Shown here piece by piece: positions 14,667 to 23,271 of a stretch of DNA of 32,277 bases. The DNA lies in contig JAKFDL010000074.1 of the NCBI GenBank assembly GCA_036676175.1, positions 1 to 32,277 of the forward strand, in the 5' to 3' direction. Position 1 is the stretch's first letter, and each line of letters opens with the position of its first letter. A program made the position numbers and the translations under genes. The notes under the pieces were generated by a model. The model searched no databases. It was not told the DNA's origin and worked only from the letters and a program-made list of their open reading frames with translations. This stretch comes from Methylotenera_A sp036676175 (GTDB lineage: Bacteria > Pseudomonadota > Gammaproteobacteria > Burkholderiales > Methylophilaceae).

Positions 14667-15455
14667 TTAAGCTTTCCATGCCGCTAAAAACTCTGTCCAA
14701 TGCGCAGCTGGATAAATGCTTAACGTTTCGCGTACCAGTTTAATCTCAGCTTCGTAAGCGGCTGGCGTCAAATGTCCACGCATCAGTTGAAAGCGCAAAT
14801 AGACCAAATGCGTATTAGCTACATCAGTTTCACAATAGTTGCGAATTTCTTCAATTTTTCCTGCTTTGAATGCATCCCACACCTTGCTGCCATCCATGCC
14901 CAGCTTACCTGGGAAGCCACATAATTTGGCCATGTCATCTAACGGTGCGTTAGCACGCGCGTTGTACAGCGCCAGTAAATCCATTAAATCTAAATGCCGT
15001 GTGTGGTAGCGGCTAATATAATTGTTCCACTTAAAATCTTTATCATCCTCACCTAAATCCCAATATCTGGGGGCTTGCACACCATTGACCATGGCGCGGT
15101 AATGCAACACCGGCAAATCAAAACCACTGCCATTCCACGAAATTATTTGCGGCGTATATTTTTCGATGCCATCAAAAAAACGTTGAATAATCTCAGCCTC
15201 GGTTGAACCTGCATCGCCCAGCGTCCACACTTTAAAGTTATTGCCTTCGCGCAACGCACACGAAATCGCACACACTTTATGTTGATGTAATGGCAAAAAA
15301 TCACTGCCATTGTGTTGACGGCGCTGATGCAATGCGATGTTGGCAATGTCTTCATCCGACGCATCATTAAGTGTGCCAGCAGGCACATCCAGCAAGGCGC
15401 GCAGGCCAGTGGTGTCAGGGATAGTTTCGATGTCAAAAACAAGGGTGGGAATCAT
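14667..15455 (-). CDS. DEDDy 3'-5' exonuclease, PolB-exonuclease-related
   Basis: A 262-residue protein whose fold and motifs match the predicted 3'-5' exonucleases related to the proofreading domain of family B DNA polymerases. ExoI is F-D-I-E-T (D8, E10); ExoII is N-G-S-G-F-D-L-P with D113; ExoIII is Y207-x3-D211 in Y-C-E-T-D. This is a complete DEDDy set with no polymerase domain. A TTG one codon upstream would extend the frame, but the ATG at 15455 is preferred: it overlaps the stop of the preceding gene as TGATG, so translation is probably coupled. Substrate (DNA or RNA) is unknown. Confidence 0.85.
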   Translation of the reverse strand: MIPTLVFDIETIPDTTGLRALLDVPAGTLNDASDEDIANIALHQRRQHNGSDFLPLHQHKVCAISCALREGNNFKVWTLGDAGSTEAEIIQRFFDGIEKYTPQIISWNGSGFDLPVLHYRAMVNGVQAPRYWDLGEDDKDFKWNNYISRYHTRHLDLMDLLALYNARANAPLDDMAKLCGFPGKLGMDGSKVWDAFKAGKIEEIRNYCETDVANTHLVYLRFQLMRGHLTPAAYEAEIKLVRETLSIYPAAHWTEFLAAWKA

Positions 15456-15946
15456 CAAGGGAGTGGTACGCCAATCTTAATTGTTAGCCTACGAAAACGA
15501 GAGTTGAGTTTAGCAATTCTTTTTGCAATAGCTGATAGCTCTTTCGCCGTCCACACTTCCGCATTAGGCATTATTTTTTGTTCAATTTTCTTAAACTGCA
15601 TTAGTTCCAGTTTCTTAGGTGTTGCTGCTTCGTGTCCCCATGCGCCATGAACAATTTTGTTTCGCTCCACCCTTAGGTCATCCGCCTCTTTATGTATGGC
15701 TAATATTTCAATTTTCCATGCATTTTCTGAAACCCAGCGTATTGTCATATTTTTGAATAGTTCCAACTTCTTTACAGACGTTAAATCGTTAGTAAGAACT
15801 CTACCTTTCTTACGGTCGATTCCGAGAAAGTGCCATATCAAGTTTTGAGTATATATCTCGGTCAAATTCCACATAGAGGAAACTTCTCCAATTGCCTTAA
15901 AATACACTGCTGGTAATTTATGTGGATGAACAAGAATCCGCGCCAT
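15455..15946 (-). CDS. HEPN-like protein with R-x4-H motif, function unknown
   Basis: A 163-residue soluble, mainly helical protein. The stretch R-V-E-R-N-K-I-V-H-G (92-101) contains R95-N96-x3-H100, the R-x4-6-H signature of HEPN domains, where Arg and His form an RNase active site in toxins and defence effectors. An upstream helix with W26-N27-L-T-E and I-W-H-F also fits a HEPN-type bundle, in the manner of uncharacterised proteins I recall with a similar R-N-x-I-V-H-G box. Assignment rests on this motif, so it is tentative. It starts 28 bp after ydbL and ends in a TGATG overlap with the exonuclease gene. The coding region appears more AT-rich than its neighbours, so later insertion into the operon is possible. 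Confidence 0.65.
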   Translation of the reverse strand: MARILVHPHKLPAVYFKAIGEVSSMWNLTEIYTQNLIWHFLGIDRKKGRVLTNDLTSVKKLELFKNMTIRWVSENAWKIEILAIHKEADDLRVERNKIVHGAWGHEAATPKKLELMQFKKIEQKIMPNAEVWTAKELSAIAKRIAKLNSRFRRLTIKIGVPLP

Positions 15947-15974
15947 AATTAAGAGACTCCAACAGCAAATAAGC

Positions 15975-16403
15975 TTACTTCTTCACCCAAGCACCGCCGC
16001 TTTGATAAAACCACCCACCTTGCGCCTTATCTATCCAGCGGCCAGCAAAGGTTTGCTTTACATCGCCTTCCCACTCTGGGTGGCCGTTGCCTGCAGCAAT
16101 CTCTTTATACAGTTTGGCACGGTCTGCATTCTCAGCAGAAACCAAGCTATTGATACCGCCGCGGTCTTTTAATGGCACTGCAGTAGCATCTTTTACTGCA
16201 ATAAATCCATCTGCAGTGAGCCCCACCGCACCACTGTTGTAGTGAGGTAAAAGTTGGGTGTGGCGCGATTGCATGCTGTTTTTAATCGCTATAATAGCAG
16301 GGGTATTGATTTCTAGATCTGGCGCTGCAGCTTGTACAGCATTAAACCCTATTGCCAGATACATACCAGCAACCACCAAAAAACCTAATAGTAATTTTTT
16401 CAT
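15975..16403 (-). CDS. ydbL: YdbL family periplasmic protein (DUF1318)
   Basis: A 142-residue exported protein with a signal peptide of about 26 residues (hydrophobic core L-L-L-G-F-L-V-V). The mature part contains the DUF1318 features: a helical I-A-I-K-N-S-M-Q-S-R-H segment, a G-A-V-G-L-T-A-D-G-F strand, and the terminal G-W-F-Y-Q-S-G-G-A-W-V. The ATG at 16403 is chosen over a TTG two codons upstream because AAAGGAG lies six bases before it. YdbL accompanies YdbH and YnbE in enterobacteria and is thought to assist their assembly. The same order is seen here, with the ribosome site overlapping the end of ynbE. Confidence 0.85.
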   Translation of the reverse strand: MKKLLLGFLVVAGMYLAIGFNAVQAAAPDLEINTPAIIAIKNSMQSRHTQLLPHYNSGAVGLTADGFIAVKDATAVPLKDRGGINSLVSAENADRAKLYKEIAAGNGHPEWEGDVKQTFAGRWIDKAQGGWFYQSGGAWVKK

Positions 16404-16414
16404 TTTCAACTCCT

Positions 16415-16627
16415 TTATTTCGCAGGCGCTTCAGTAGGTTTAGCTTCTGGTGTAGTTTCTGCAGGCTTGGTTTTGCCATCTTCAAGCTGCCACACTTCTT
16501 CAATAATTTGATCGGCGGCTTTTTCTGCCGCAGCAGCAGGAAAGTAAATGTTGATTGTCACGCAAGCGGATAGTCCTGCTACTAAAATAACCAGAACTAT
16601 ATTTTTATTCATCCAGATTTTATTCAT
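16415..16627 (-). CDS. ynbE: YnbE family outer-membrane lipoprotein
   Basis: A 70-residue lipoprotein with a signal ending L-S-A-C, Cys22 being lipidated. The mature N terminus V-T-I-N-I-Y-F-P-A-A-A-A-E-K-A-A is the hallmark of YnbE, and a short Pro/Thr/Glu-rich tail follows. In E. coli YnbE is the outer-membrane partner of YdbH in an inter-membrane bridge. AAAGGATAC precedes the ATG at 16627 by a good distance; a second ATG five codons on has no ribosome site. It lies between ydbH and ydbL, as in E. coli. Confidence 0.88.
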   Translation of the reverse strand: MNKIWMNKNIVLVILVAGLSACVTINIYFPAAAAEKAADQIIEEVWQLEDGKTKPAETTPEAKPTEAPAK

Positions 16628-16660
16628 TTTGTATCCTTTAATATATTTACGGCACCGTCT

Positions 16661-18454
16661 TTATTTCACGATCATTTTACTATTGCGATCGGTAATGCGC
16701 TTCAGCCTTGCGATCAAATCCGAGAGGCTGACATATTCAGTAAAACCATTCACATTGACTGAAGGTGCACCTTTACCTTTAACGATGATGTACCCAGTTG
16801 GGGTTGACTCCACGCCACCCATTTTGCACACATCTCCTCGCAACTGACAGCTTAAGCCAATTTTTTCATAGTTAAACTCTTTAAAAAAGCGCAAAAAAGT
16901 GCGTTGTAAGGCCGCTGCGGTGCCTTCCCCGCCCAAAGCGGTAATATTTTCCACCGCACGCTGTGATATTTTTTTAAGATGCTTGCCATCGGCGGTTTGA
17001 ATTCTTGCATCCATACGCACAGGTTTCCAGTTTTCCAATTGTAAATTTTTTACTTCGCCTTCCAATTTGCCCTCAATCGCGCCAAAATTATAGGTGCGCG
17101 TTAAATCACCCAAGTCAATATTGCGCATTTGCAGGTTGGCATACAGTTTGGGCGCGGTGCCAAGTGGGTCGTCAATGCGTAAGCTATCCATCATCACGCT
17201 ACCATTAAACATATTAAACTGCATTTTGCCATCCATATTCAGTTGCTTAGCCGCATAGGTTATGAGCGGTACTTGTCCATCAATCTTGCCCTGCATTTCT
17301 GGCCAACTAAGCGCCTTACTAAAAGTATTCATGCTAATCGGCTCAAGCTGCATTTTTAAGTGCCAAACCCACTGCTGGTCAAGGTAGGCGGCAGAAACGT
17401 CTTCTACCTTAATTACACCATCAAGTACTGGAAACACTAGGCTGGGCGCGGTCACTGAGTAACGATTTAGCTCTGCCTGTAGACGCGTGTTACCCAGCGG
17501 AATATTCAGCATATGGCCGCGTGAGTAGGCTAACGTGACAGTTTGAGGTGTGTCGTAATTCCAAGGGATATGCGCATTGATATCGCTGAGGGCAAACTTT
17601 CCGTTAAGGTCATTGATATTGGCGTCTTTTAAATTCAGTTCAAAACTGCTTGGCTGTAAATTTTTAGCATCAAATTGCCAATCCGCCTTGCCGCTTACTT
17701 TTAAATTGCCAAATGCAGATTTTTCGACCATTGGCTTTAACACTAAAGCATATAAACCTGCAAAATCAACATCTTTGGCCACTACTTTTACATCTTCCAC
17801 CACTGTGGTTTGTGTGTTGATTTTCGCACTAGCCGACATGGTACCAATCTCATTCATCTGCAAACTGGCATCAGTAATATGCAAAATGGGGGCTATAAAG
17901 GTACCGCCAATGGCAAAATTATTGTTCGCTTTACCAAAATAAAAGGGCTCCCAATACAGCTCACCTTCGGTCCAATTGAAAATGCCACTCCAGTGCCATG
18001 TGTCGGCTTGTTTTTGTGCTGCCAGAATCACCTTGCCGGTTAGTTTTTCGCCGGCATGCAAGCCTGTTTCATTGCTAAAACTGGCATGATTGAAATTGAT
18101 ATGCGCCGCAAAATCATTGGGGAAGCTGGTGAAACGCGCAGATAGTGGAACGTTGATTTTATTGGCGGAAAATAAACCATTCAGGCATTCAAGCTCACCA
18201 ATGCGATTACTTAAAAATGGGGTGCAGTTTAAACTGAAAGCAGTAAATGTTTTATCATTGCTGGGTTTAAGCTCGGCATTGAGCTTAAGTGTAGGTGCGC
18301 TGCCTTTTAAATCTACCTGAAACTTGGCATTTTTAAGTTGGCCTACAGGCGCCACAATCTCCCCCACACTAATTTGTAAGCTAGAGACAGCAAGTGCTGG
18401 CGTAGTCATCAAGGCACACAAAACACATACAGCCTTGCATGCCATGCTGCGCAT
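16661..18454 (-). CDS. ydbH: YdbH family AsmA-like inter-membrane lipid transport protein
   Basis: A 597-residue protein with an N-terminal hydrophobic segment (about 5-22) followed by long beta-rich repeats and, near the C terminus, the G-L-S-C-Q-L-R-G-D-V-C-K-M-G-G segment found in YdbH proteins. AsmA-like YdbH spans the periplasm and, with TamB and YhdP, moves phospholipid to the outer membrane in E. coli. The frame is open 54 bases further upstream, but that would overlap cysM; the ATG at 18454 lies one base after the cysM stop and gives a sensible signal/anchor. It is clearly shorter than E. coli YdbH (about 880 residues), so the bridge would be shorter or helped by others. It leads directly into ynbE and ydbL. 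Confidence 0.85.
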   Translation of the reverse strand: MRSMACKAVCVLCALMTTPALAVSSLQISVGEIVAPVGQLKNAKFQVDLKGSAPTLKLNAELKPSNDKTFTAFSLNCTPFLSNRIGELECLNGLFSANKINVPLSARFTSFPNDFAAHINFNHASFSNETGLHAGEKLTGKVILAAQKQADTWHWSGIFNWTEGELYWEPFYFGKANNNFAIGGTFIAPILHITDASLQMNEIGTMSASAKINTQTTVVEDVKVVAKDVDFAGLYALVLKPMVEKSAFGNLKVSGKADWQFDAKNLQPSSFELNLKDANINDLNGKFALSDINAHIPWNYDTPQTVTLAYSRGHMLNIPLGNTRLQAELNRYSVTAPSLVFPVLDGVIKVEDVSAAYLDQQWVWHLKMQLEPISMNTFSKALSWPEMQGKIDGQVPLITYAAKQLNMDGKMQFNMFNGSVMMDSLRIDDPLGTAPKLYANLQMRNIDLGDLTRTYNFGAIEGKLEGEVKNLQLENWKPVRMDARIQTADGKHLKKISQRAVENITALGGEGTAAALQRTFLRFFKEFNYEKIGLSCQLRGDVCKMGGVESTPTGYIIVKGKGAPSVNVNGFTEYVSLSDLIARLKRITDRNSKMIVK

Positions 18455-18455
18455 G

Positions 18456-19388
18456 TTAAGCTGGGAAAACACCTGTGGAGAGATACCGGTCGCCCCTATC
18501 GCATACAATCGACACGATCACCGCATTCTCTACTTCTCTTGACAGTTCTAGTGCGGTATATAGACCGCCACCGCTGGAAATGCCAGCAAAAATACCCTCT
18601 TCCGTTGCTAACTTCCTGGTCATGTTTTCAGCATTTTTCTGGCTCACGTAACGCAGTTCGTCTACACGTTTACCATCATAAATTTTAGGTAAATATTCAA
18701 TTGGCCATTTGCGAATACCTGGAATTTGCGCACCTTCTTCGGGCTGAACTCCAATAATGCGAATCGCAGGGTTTTGCTCTTTTAAATAGCGCGAAACACC
18801 CATAATAGTGCCCGTCGTACCCATGCTAGAGACAAAATGGGTGATCTTACCGGCGGTATCTCGCCAAATTTCCGGCCCTGTGGTTTCATAATGCGCTAGC
18901 GGATTATCCTGGTTACCGAATTGATCAAGCACAATACCTTCGCCTTCGGCTTGCATCTTCATCGCGACATCCCTGGCTAATTCCATGCTGCCATCCTTAG
19001 GGGTCAATACCAGCTCTGCACCATAGGCTTTCATGCTTTGGCGTCTTTCTATCGATTGATTTTCCGGCATCACCAATACCATTTTATAGCCGCGCATCGC
19101 CGCCACCATCGCCAGCGCAATGCCGGTATTGCCAGAAGTCGCTTCTATCAGTGTGTCACCGGGCTTAATATCGCCACGCGCTTCTGCCCTGCTAATCATT
19201 GAATAAGCCGGCCTATCTTTTACTGAGCCGGCAGGATTGTTACCTTCCAGTTTAAGCAAAATCGTATTGCTGGGGTTTGGGTTCATTCGCTGCAATTTAA
19301 CCAGCGGCGTGTTACCCACAAAATCGTCCAAAGTTTTCAAACCAGGTATCTTCAAATCAGGTGTTTCCAAATCTAGTGTTTTATACAT
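18456..19388 (-). CDS. cysM: Cysteine synthase CysM
   Basis: A 310-residue PLP enzyme that makes cysteine from O-acetylserine and sulfide or thiosulfate. The PLP Lys is K57 in G-S-V-K-D-R; the substrate loop T-S-G-N-T-G is at 84-89; G-I-S-S-G-G-G binds the cofactor phosphate side near the C terminus. N-N-P-A-G-S-V-K-D-R is typical of CysM. The longer open frame from 19421 overlaps dsbB; the ATG at 19388 follows the dsbB stop by one base. Compared with E. coli CysM it has an N-terminal extension of about 15 residues made from a degenerate repeat. The tight dsbB-cysM-ydbH spacing indicates one transcript. Confidence 0.93.
   Translation of the reverse strand: MYKTLDLETPDLKIPGLKTLDDFVGNTPLVKLQRMNPNPSNTILLKLEGNNPAGSVKDRPAYSMISRAEARGDIKPGDTLIEATSGNTGIALAMVAAMRGYKMVLVMPENQSIERRQSMKAYGAELVLTPKDGSMELARDVAMKMQAEGEGIVLDQFGNQDNPLAHYETTGPEIWRDTAGKITHFVSSMGTTGTIMGVSRYLKEQNPAIRIIGVQPEEGAQIPGIRKWPIEYLPKIYDGKRVDELRYVSQKNAENMTRKLATEEGIFAGISSGGGLYTALELSREVENAVIVSIVCDRGDRYLSTGVFPA
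19329..19373 (-). repeat. Three tandem 15-bp units in the 5' end of cysM
   Basis: On the minus strand three adjacent units read GATTTGGAAACACCT, GATTTGAAGATACCT and GGTTTGAAAACTTTG. They are in frame and encode D-L-E-T-P, D-L-K-I-P and G-L-K-T-L, residues 6-20 of CysM, just before the conserved domain begins. Confidence 0.65.
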
Positions 19389-19389
19389 C

Positions 19390-19887
19390 TTATACTTTCT
19401 TAAATCCCAACCACACTGCATAAGTGCCCAGCCCGACGAAACTGATTAACGCCAATTGCGGCAGGGTTAAGCCCAACAATGTCCAATCAATCGTCGCGCA
19501 ATCACCGGTACCACGAAAAATTAAAGTGAACATTTTTTTAAGTGGAAAATTCTCAAACATGTAATCAAAACCGACGCCGCAATCGGCAATCATGCTCTCT
19601 TTGTTGGCTTGTAAATACCAATGGCGCATGGCCCAGCCAGCACCGCCCAGCGCAGCCAGCACTTGTAATCCAGTGAATATTTTCTGCAATAAACTAGCTG
19701 GTGGAATAAACGCAGCAATTAAAAACAACACGCCCAGGCCCATAAAAAACATGCGCTGGGTAATGCAAAGCGGGCAAGGCTCTAGTTTATAAACGGTTTG
19801 AATCACCAAAGCTAATATGACAATGCCAAAGCACGCCGCAAAGCCTATTAGGTAACCTATTTTGCCTGAGAATATTTTTTGTATCAT
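19390..19887 (-). CDS. dsbB: Disulfide bond formation protein DsbB
   Basis: A 165-residue inner-membrane protein with four helices that reoxidises DsbA and passes electrons to quinones. The first redox pair is C38/C41 in P-C-P-L-C, followed by Q-R (R45) at the quinone site; the second pair is C103 and C130 in the second periplasmic loop. All four cysteines are present and the length is normal. It is the first gene of the leftward dsbB-cysM-ydbH-ynbE-ydbL-HEPN-exonuclease series, divergent from xseA with a 52-bp AT-rich gap that must hold both promoters. Confidence 0.95.
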   Translation of the reverse strand: MIQKIFSGKIGYLIGFAACFGIVILALVIQTVYKLEPCPLCITQRMFFMGLGVLFLIAAFIPPASLLQKIFTGLQVLAALGGAGWAMRHWYLQANKESMIADCGVGFDYMFENFPLKKMFTLIFRGTGDCATIDWTLLGLTLPQLALISFVGLGTYAVWLGFKKV

Positions 19888-19939
19888 GAGAGTAAACGCC
19901 TATAATTCATTCATTAATAATTGTAATAGATAAAGCAGT

Positions 19940-21172
19940 ATGGCAGAACTCAATTTATTCGAAAACCAAGCATCATCCAGCCCGCAACAGATATGGACAG
20001 TGTCACAACTCAATCGTTTGGCGCGCGAAGTGCTAGAACAAACGTTCCCCCTATTTTGGGTGTCGGGTGAAGTTTCCAACTTTACCCGCGCGGCCAGCGG
20101 CCACTGGTATTTCTCGCTTAAAGACAGCACTGCACAAGTGAAATGCGTGATGTTTAAAGGCCGTAACAGCTATATTGATTTTGTGCCGCGTGAAGGTGAC
20201 AAAATTGAAGCGCGCTGCACCGTGACACTGTATGAAGCACGTGGCGATTTTCAGCTCACAGTAGAGTTTGTGCAAAAAGCGGGCATGGGTGCGCTGTTTG
20301 AAGCGTTTGAGAAATTAAAAATCAAACTCGCTCACGAAGGTTTATTTGATGCGGCTTATAAACAAGCCATCCCAAAATATCCTAAAACAATCGGGATTGT
20401 TACCTCACCTGATGCAGCAGCACTAAGGGATGTCTTGACCGCGCTCAAACGCAGGAATCCCGCTATCAGCGTGATTATTTACCCCACACCCGTGCAAGGC
20501 AAAAGTGCCGCCGTGCAAATTGCTAAAGCAATTCATACTGCCAACGCTCGACAAGAAGTTGATACGCTGCTTATTTGCCGTGGCGGCGGCAGTATTGAAG
20601 ATTTATGGCAATTTAATGAGGAAATAGTGGCGCGTGCTATTGATGAGTGCACGATTCCCACCATCTCTGGCGTTGGCCATGAAACAGACTTTACTATATG
20701 CGATTTTGTTGCTGACGTGCGTGCCGCCACCCCCACTGCCGCTGCCGAATTGGCAAGCCAAGACATGCTAGGTTTAAGGAGACAATTAATCAACCTTTGG
20801 AGCAGGCTGGTAAGACGCATGGATGCTGGCTTGCAGGGCCATGCACAAAGGCTCGATTATTTAAGCAGACGCTTGATTTCTCCGTTGCAACAAATTGAAA
20901 TGAAATCCAACCAAATCAAATTGCTGCAAAACCGTTTAAATATTAGCCTGCAACGATATATGCAAATGCAGCAGCAGCGCCTGCTAAGCTTGCGTAATAG
21001 CTTGGCCCAGCTCAACCCCCACAATGTACTGGCACGCGGCTATGCCATAGTGCAAGATAGTGCTGGCAAGCTGGTGAGCGACGCCAATCAGCTAAACCCA
21101 ACGCAAAAAGTACACATTACCTTTGCGCAGGGTAACGCCGACGCGGTTATTTCTACTACCAAACCTAAATAA
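19940..21172 (+). CDS. xseA: Exonuclease VII large subunit
   Basis: A 410-residue subunit of the single-strand-specific exonuclease VII, which works with several copies of XseB. An N-terminal OB-fold (about 18-115, with V-S-G-E-V-S-N-F and G-H-W-Y-F-S-L-K-D) precedes the catalytic domain containing R-G-G-G-S-I-E-D-L-W-Q-F-N and a G-V-G-H-E-T-D-F-T segment, then a long coiled-coil region and the C-terminal G-Y-A-I-V strand. It is somewhat shorter than E. coli XseA (about 455), mostly in the coiled coil. No xseB is seen in the window. Confidence 0.94.
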   Translation: MAELNLFENQASSSPQQIWTVSQLNRLAREVLEQTFPLFWVSGEVSNFTRAASGHWYFSLKDSTAQVKCVMFKGRNSYIDFVPREGDKIEARCTVTLYEARGDFQLTVEFVQKAGMGALFEAFEKLKIKLAHEGLFDAAYKQAIPKYPKTIGIVTSPDAAALRDVLTALKRRNPAISVIIYPTPVQGKSAAVQIAKAIHTANARQEVDTLLICRGGGSIEDLWQFNEEIVARAIDECTIPTISGVGHETDFTICDFVADVRAATPTAAAELASQDMLGLRRQLINLWSRLVRRMDAGLQGHAQRLDYLSRRLISPLQQIEMKSNQIKLLQNRLNISLQRYMQMQQQRLLSLRNSLAQLNPHNVLARGYAIVQDSAGKLVSDANQLNPTQKVHITFAQGNADAVISTTKPK

Positions 21173-21206
21173 ATCGCTAGTTCCTACAAAAATCACTAAT
21201 ACGCTA

Positions 21207-21235
21207 TTGGTTTGCGCATTTAATTAGCCGATAAT
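21207..21235 (+). promoter_or_regulatory. Possible sigma70 promoter for kup
   Basis: -35 TTGGTT (21207-21212), 17-bp spacer, -10 GATAAT (21230-21235). Transcription would start near 21242, leaving about 20 bases to the ATG at 21262 but only about 5 to the in-frame TTG at 21247, which favours the ATG. The -35 box is weak. Confidence 0.4.
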
Positions 21236-21261
21236 AGCGGTTCGCTTTGACGAATTCAGCC

Positions 21262-23145
21262 ATGGACAACAACAGCCCCAAAAAAACCCGCTTACCCGCT
21301 ATGGCCCTTGCAGCGTTGGGCGTTGTATTTGGCGACATTGGCACTAGCCCGCTGTATACCATGAAAGAGGTTTTTTCGGTTGGTCATCACCCACTTCTAC
21401 TTAATACAAGTAATGTCTATGGCATATTATCGTGCATCACCTGGGCGCTGATTCTCATAGTATCTATTAAATATGTGGCATTTATCATGAGTGCGGACAA
21501 CCGCGGCGAAGGCGGCATTATGGCGTTATTGGCACTTGCCAGCCGTAATGCGGGTCAAAGTCGCGTTAAGCAGCGCAATATTATGCTATTAGGTATTTTG
21601 GGCGCCTGTATGTTTTACGCCGATGGCATGATAACGCCCGCTATTTCGGTGTTATCTGCAGTAGAGGGCTTAGAAGTTGCCGCACCCCACCTGCATCAAT
21701 TTATCGTCCCCATCACGTTGGTGGTGCTATTTGCGTTATTTTGGGTGCAAAGTAAGGGTACCGCCATTATGGGCAAATTTTTTGGCCCCGTTATGTTGTT
21801 ATGGTTTGGTACCTTGGGGGTACTAGGCGCCATTAATATCGCCCACGATGCCACAATCCTGCATGCGCTAAATCCATTTTATGCAGTAGATTTTTTTGCG
21901 CATCAACCAAAAATTGCCTTTGTAGCGCTTGGCGCTGTAGTGCTAGCAGTCACAGGCGCAGAAGCCCTGTATGCAGATATGGGTCATTTTGGGCGCTTTC
22001 CCATCCGCTTGGCCTGGTTTGGTTTTGTATTGCCGGCCTTATTACTTAACTATTTTGGCCAAGGTGCGCTTATTTTAAACGACGCCAGTGCCGTTAAAAA
22101 CCCGTTTTATTTACTGGCACCAGAATGGTCGCTATTCCCGCTAATTGGCTTAGCCACTTTGGCGACTGTGATTGCCAGCCAAGCCGTGATCACAGGGGCG
22201 TTCTCAGTATCGCGCCAAGCTTTGCAGCTAGGCTACTTACCGCGTATGCACATACAGCACACATCTGAGAGTGAGCAAGGCCAGGTCTATATGCCGCGCG
22301 TCAACTGGGGCTTGATGGTAGCTGTCATGGCGCTGGTGATTGGTTTTGGCAGCTCTGGTGATTTGGCTGCAGCTTACGGCATCGCAGTCACGGGCGACAT
22401 GGTCATCACCACTTTATTGGCTGCCGTCGTGTTCCGTGAAATTTGGGGCTGGAGCAAACTTAAAACGAGTTTATTAATTGGTTTATTTTTAATCATAGAT
22501 TTAGCATTTTTCGGGGCCAATGTACTGAAAATACCTGACGGTGGCTGGGTGCCTCTGCTAATTGGTGCAGGCATTTTTGTACTGATGCTCACTTGGAAAA
22601 ATGGCCGCTACATGTTGTACAAACACTTAAAATCGGAAGCTATGGATCTCGCTCCATTTATTGAGGCACTGGGCGCGCATCCCCCTGCCCGCGTGCCAGG
22701 CATGGCGTTATTTATGACTCCCAACCCAGAAGGCGTTCCGCACGCCATGTTACATAATTTGAAACACAATAAAGTGTTGCACGAAAAAGTGGTGATATTA
22801 ACGGTGCGTTTCTCAGATTACCCGCACACCAACACAGCCGAACGTGTCAGCGTAGAAGCTTTGCCTTATGAGTTTTATCGCGTCATTATTAATTATGGGT
22901 TTAAAGATGAACCTGATTTGCCGCGCGATTTAGAACTATGCAATAAATATGGACTGATTTTTGATGCCATGGAGACCTCGTTCTTCATTGGCAAAGAAAT
23001 TTTAATCGCCAGCGAAAAATCAGGCATGGCCTACTGGCGTAAAAAAATATTTATTGGCATGTTCCGCAGTGCGGAAACGATTACCAACCAATTTAAACTA
23101 CCGCCAAATCGTGTTGTTGAATTAGGTTCGCAGGTAAAAATATAG
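21262..23145 (+). CDS. kup: Low-affinity potassium uptake protein Kup
   Basis: A 627-residue inner-membrane potassium transporter of the KUP/HAK family, driven by proton symport. The family entry motif G-D-I-G-T-S-P-L-Y is at 24-32, about twelve hydrophobic segments follow up to residue ~445, and the hydrophilic C-terminal domain is complete, ending in P-P-N-R-V-V-E-L-G. Family features such as G-G-I-M-A-L-L-A-L and Y-A-D-M-G-H-F-G are visible. The frame can start five codons earlier at a TTG; the ATG is preferred because of the promoter position, but neither has a strong ribosome site. It appears monocistronic. Confidence 0.95.
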   Translation: MDNNSPKKTRLPAMALAALGVVFGDIGTSPLYTMKEVFSVGHHPLLLNTSNVYGILSCITWALILIVSIKYVAFIMSADNRGEGGIMALLALASRNAGQSRVKQRNIMLLGILGACMFYADGMITPAISVLSAVEGLEVAAPHLHQFIVPITLVVLFALFWVQSKGTAIMGKFFGPVMLLWFGTLGVLGAINIAHDATILHALNPFYAVDFFAHQPKIAFVALGAVVLAVTGAEALYADMGHFGRFPIRLAWFGFVLPALLLNYFGQGALILNDASAVKNPFYLLAPEWSLFPLIGLATLATVIASQAVITGAFSVSRQALQLGYLPRMHIQHTSESEQGQVYMPRVNWGLMVAVMALVIGFGSSGDLAAAYGIAVTGDMVITTLLAAVVFREIWGWSKLKTSLLIGLFLIIDLAFFGANVLKIPDGGWVPLLIGAGIFVLMLTWKNGRYMLYKHLKSEAMDLAPFIEALGAHPPARVPGMALFMTPNPEGVPHAMLHNLKHNKVLHEKVVILTVRFSDYPHTNTAERVSVEALPYEFYRVIINYGFKDEPDLPRDLELCNKYGLIFDAMETSFFIGKEILIASEKSGMAYWRKKIFIGMFRSAETITNQFKLPPNRVVELGSQVKI

Positions 23146-23271
23146 CATCGCTTTTTTCTGCTCACCCAGATTTTATGTACGGTAAAGAACAGACAACTAA
23201 ATCAACCAATGTTATAACAGATGCGTTACCAAACCATTAGAATCAACTGTTTAGACTAAAAAGGATTGATC

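Noticed and set aside
18455..18508. Longer start for YdbH inside cysM
   Set aside because: The ATG at 18454, one base after the cysM stop, gives a proper N-terminal hydrophobic segment; the extension buries it.
19900..20130. Minus-strand 76-codon frame overlapping the start of xseA
   Set aside because: It is antisense to well-conserved xseA sequence, covers the dsbB/xseA promoter region and has no family resemblance.
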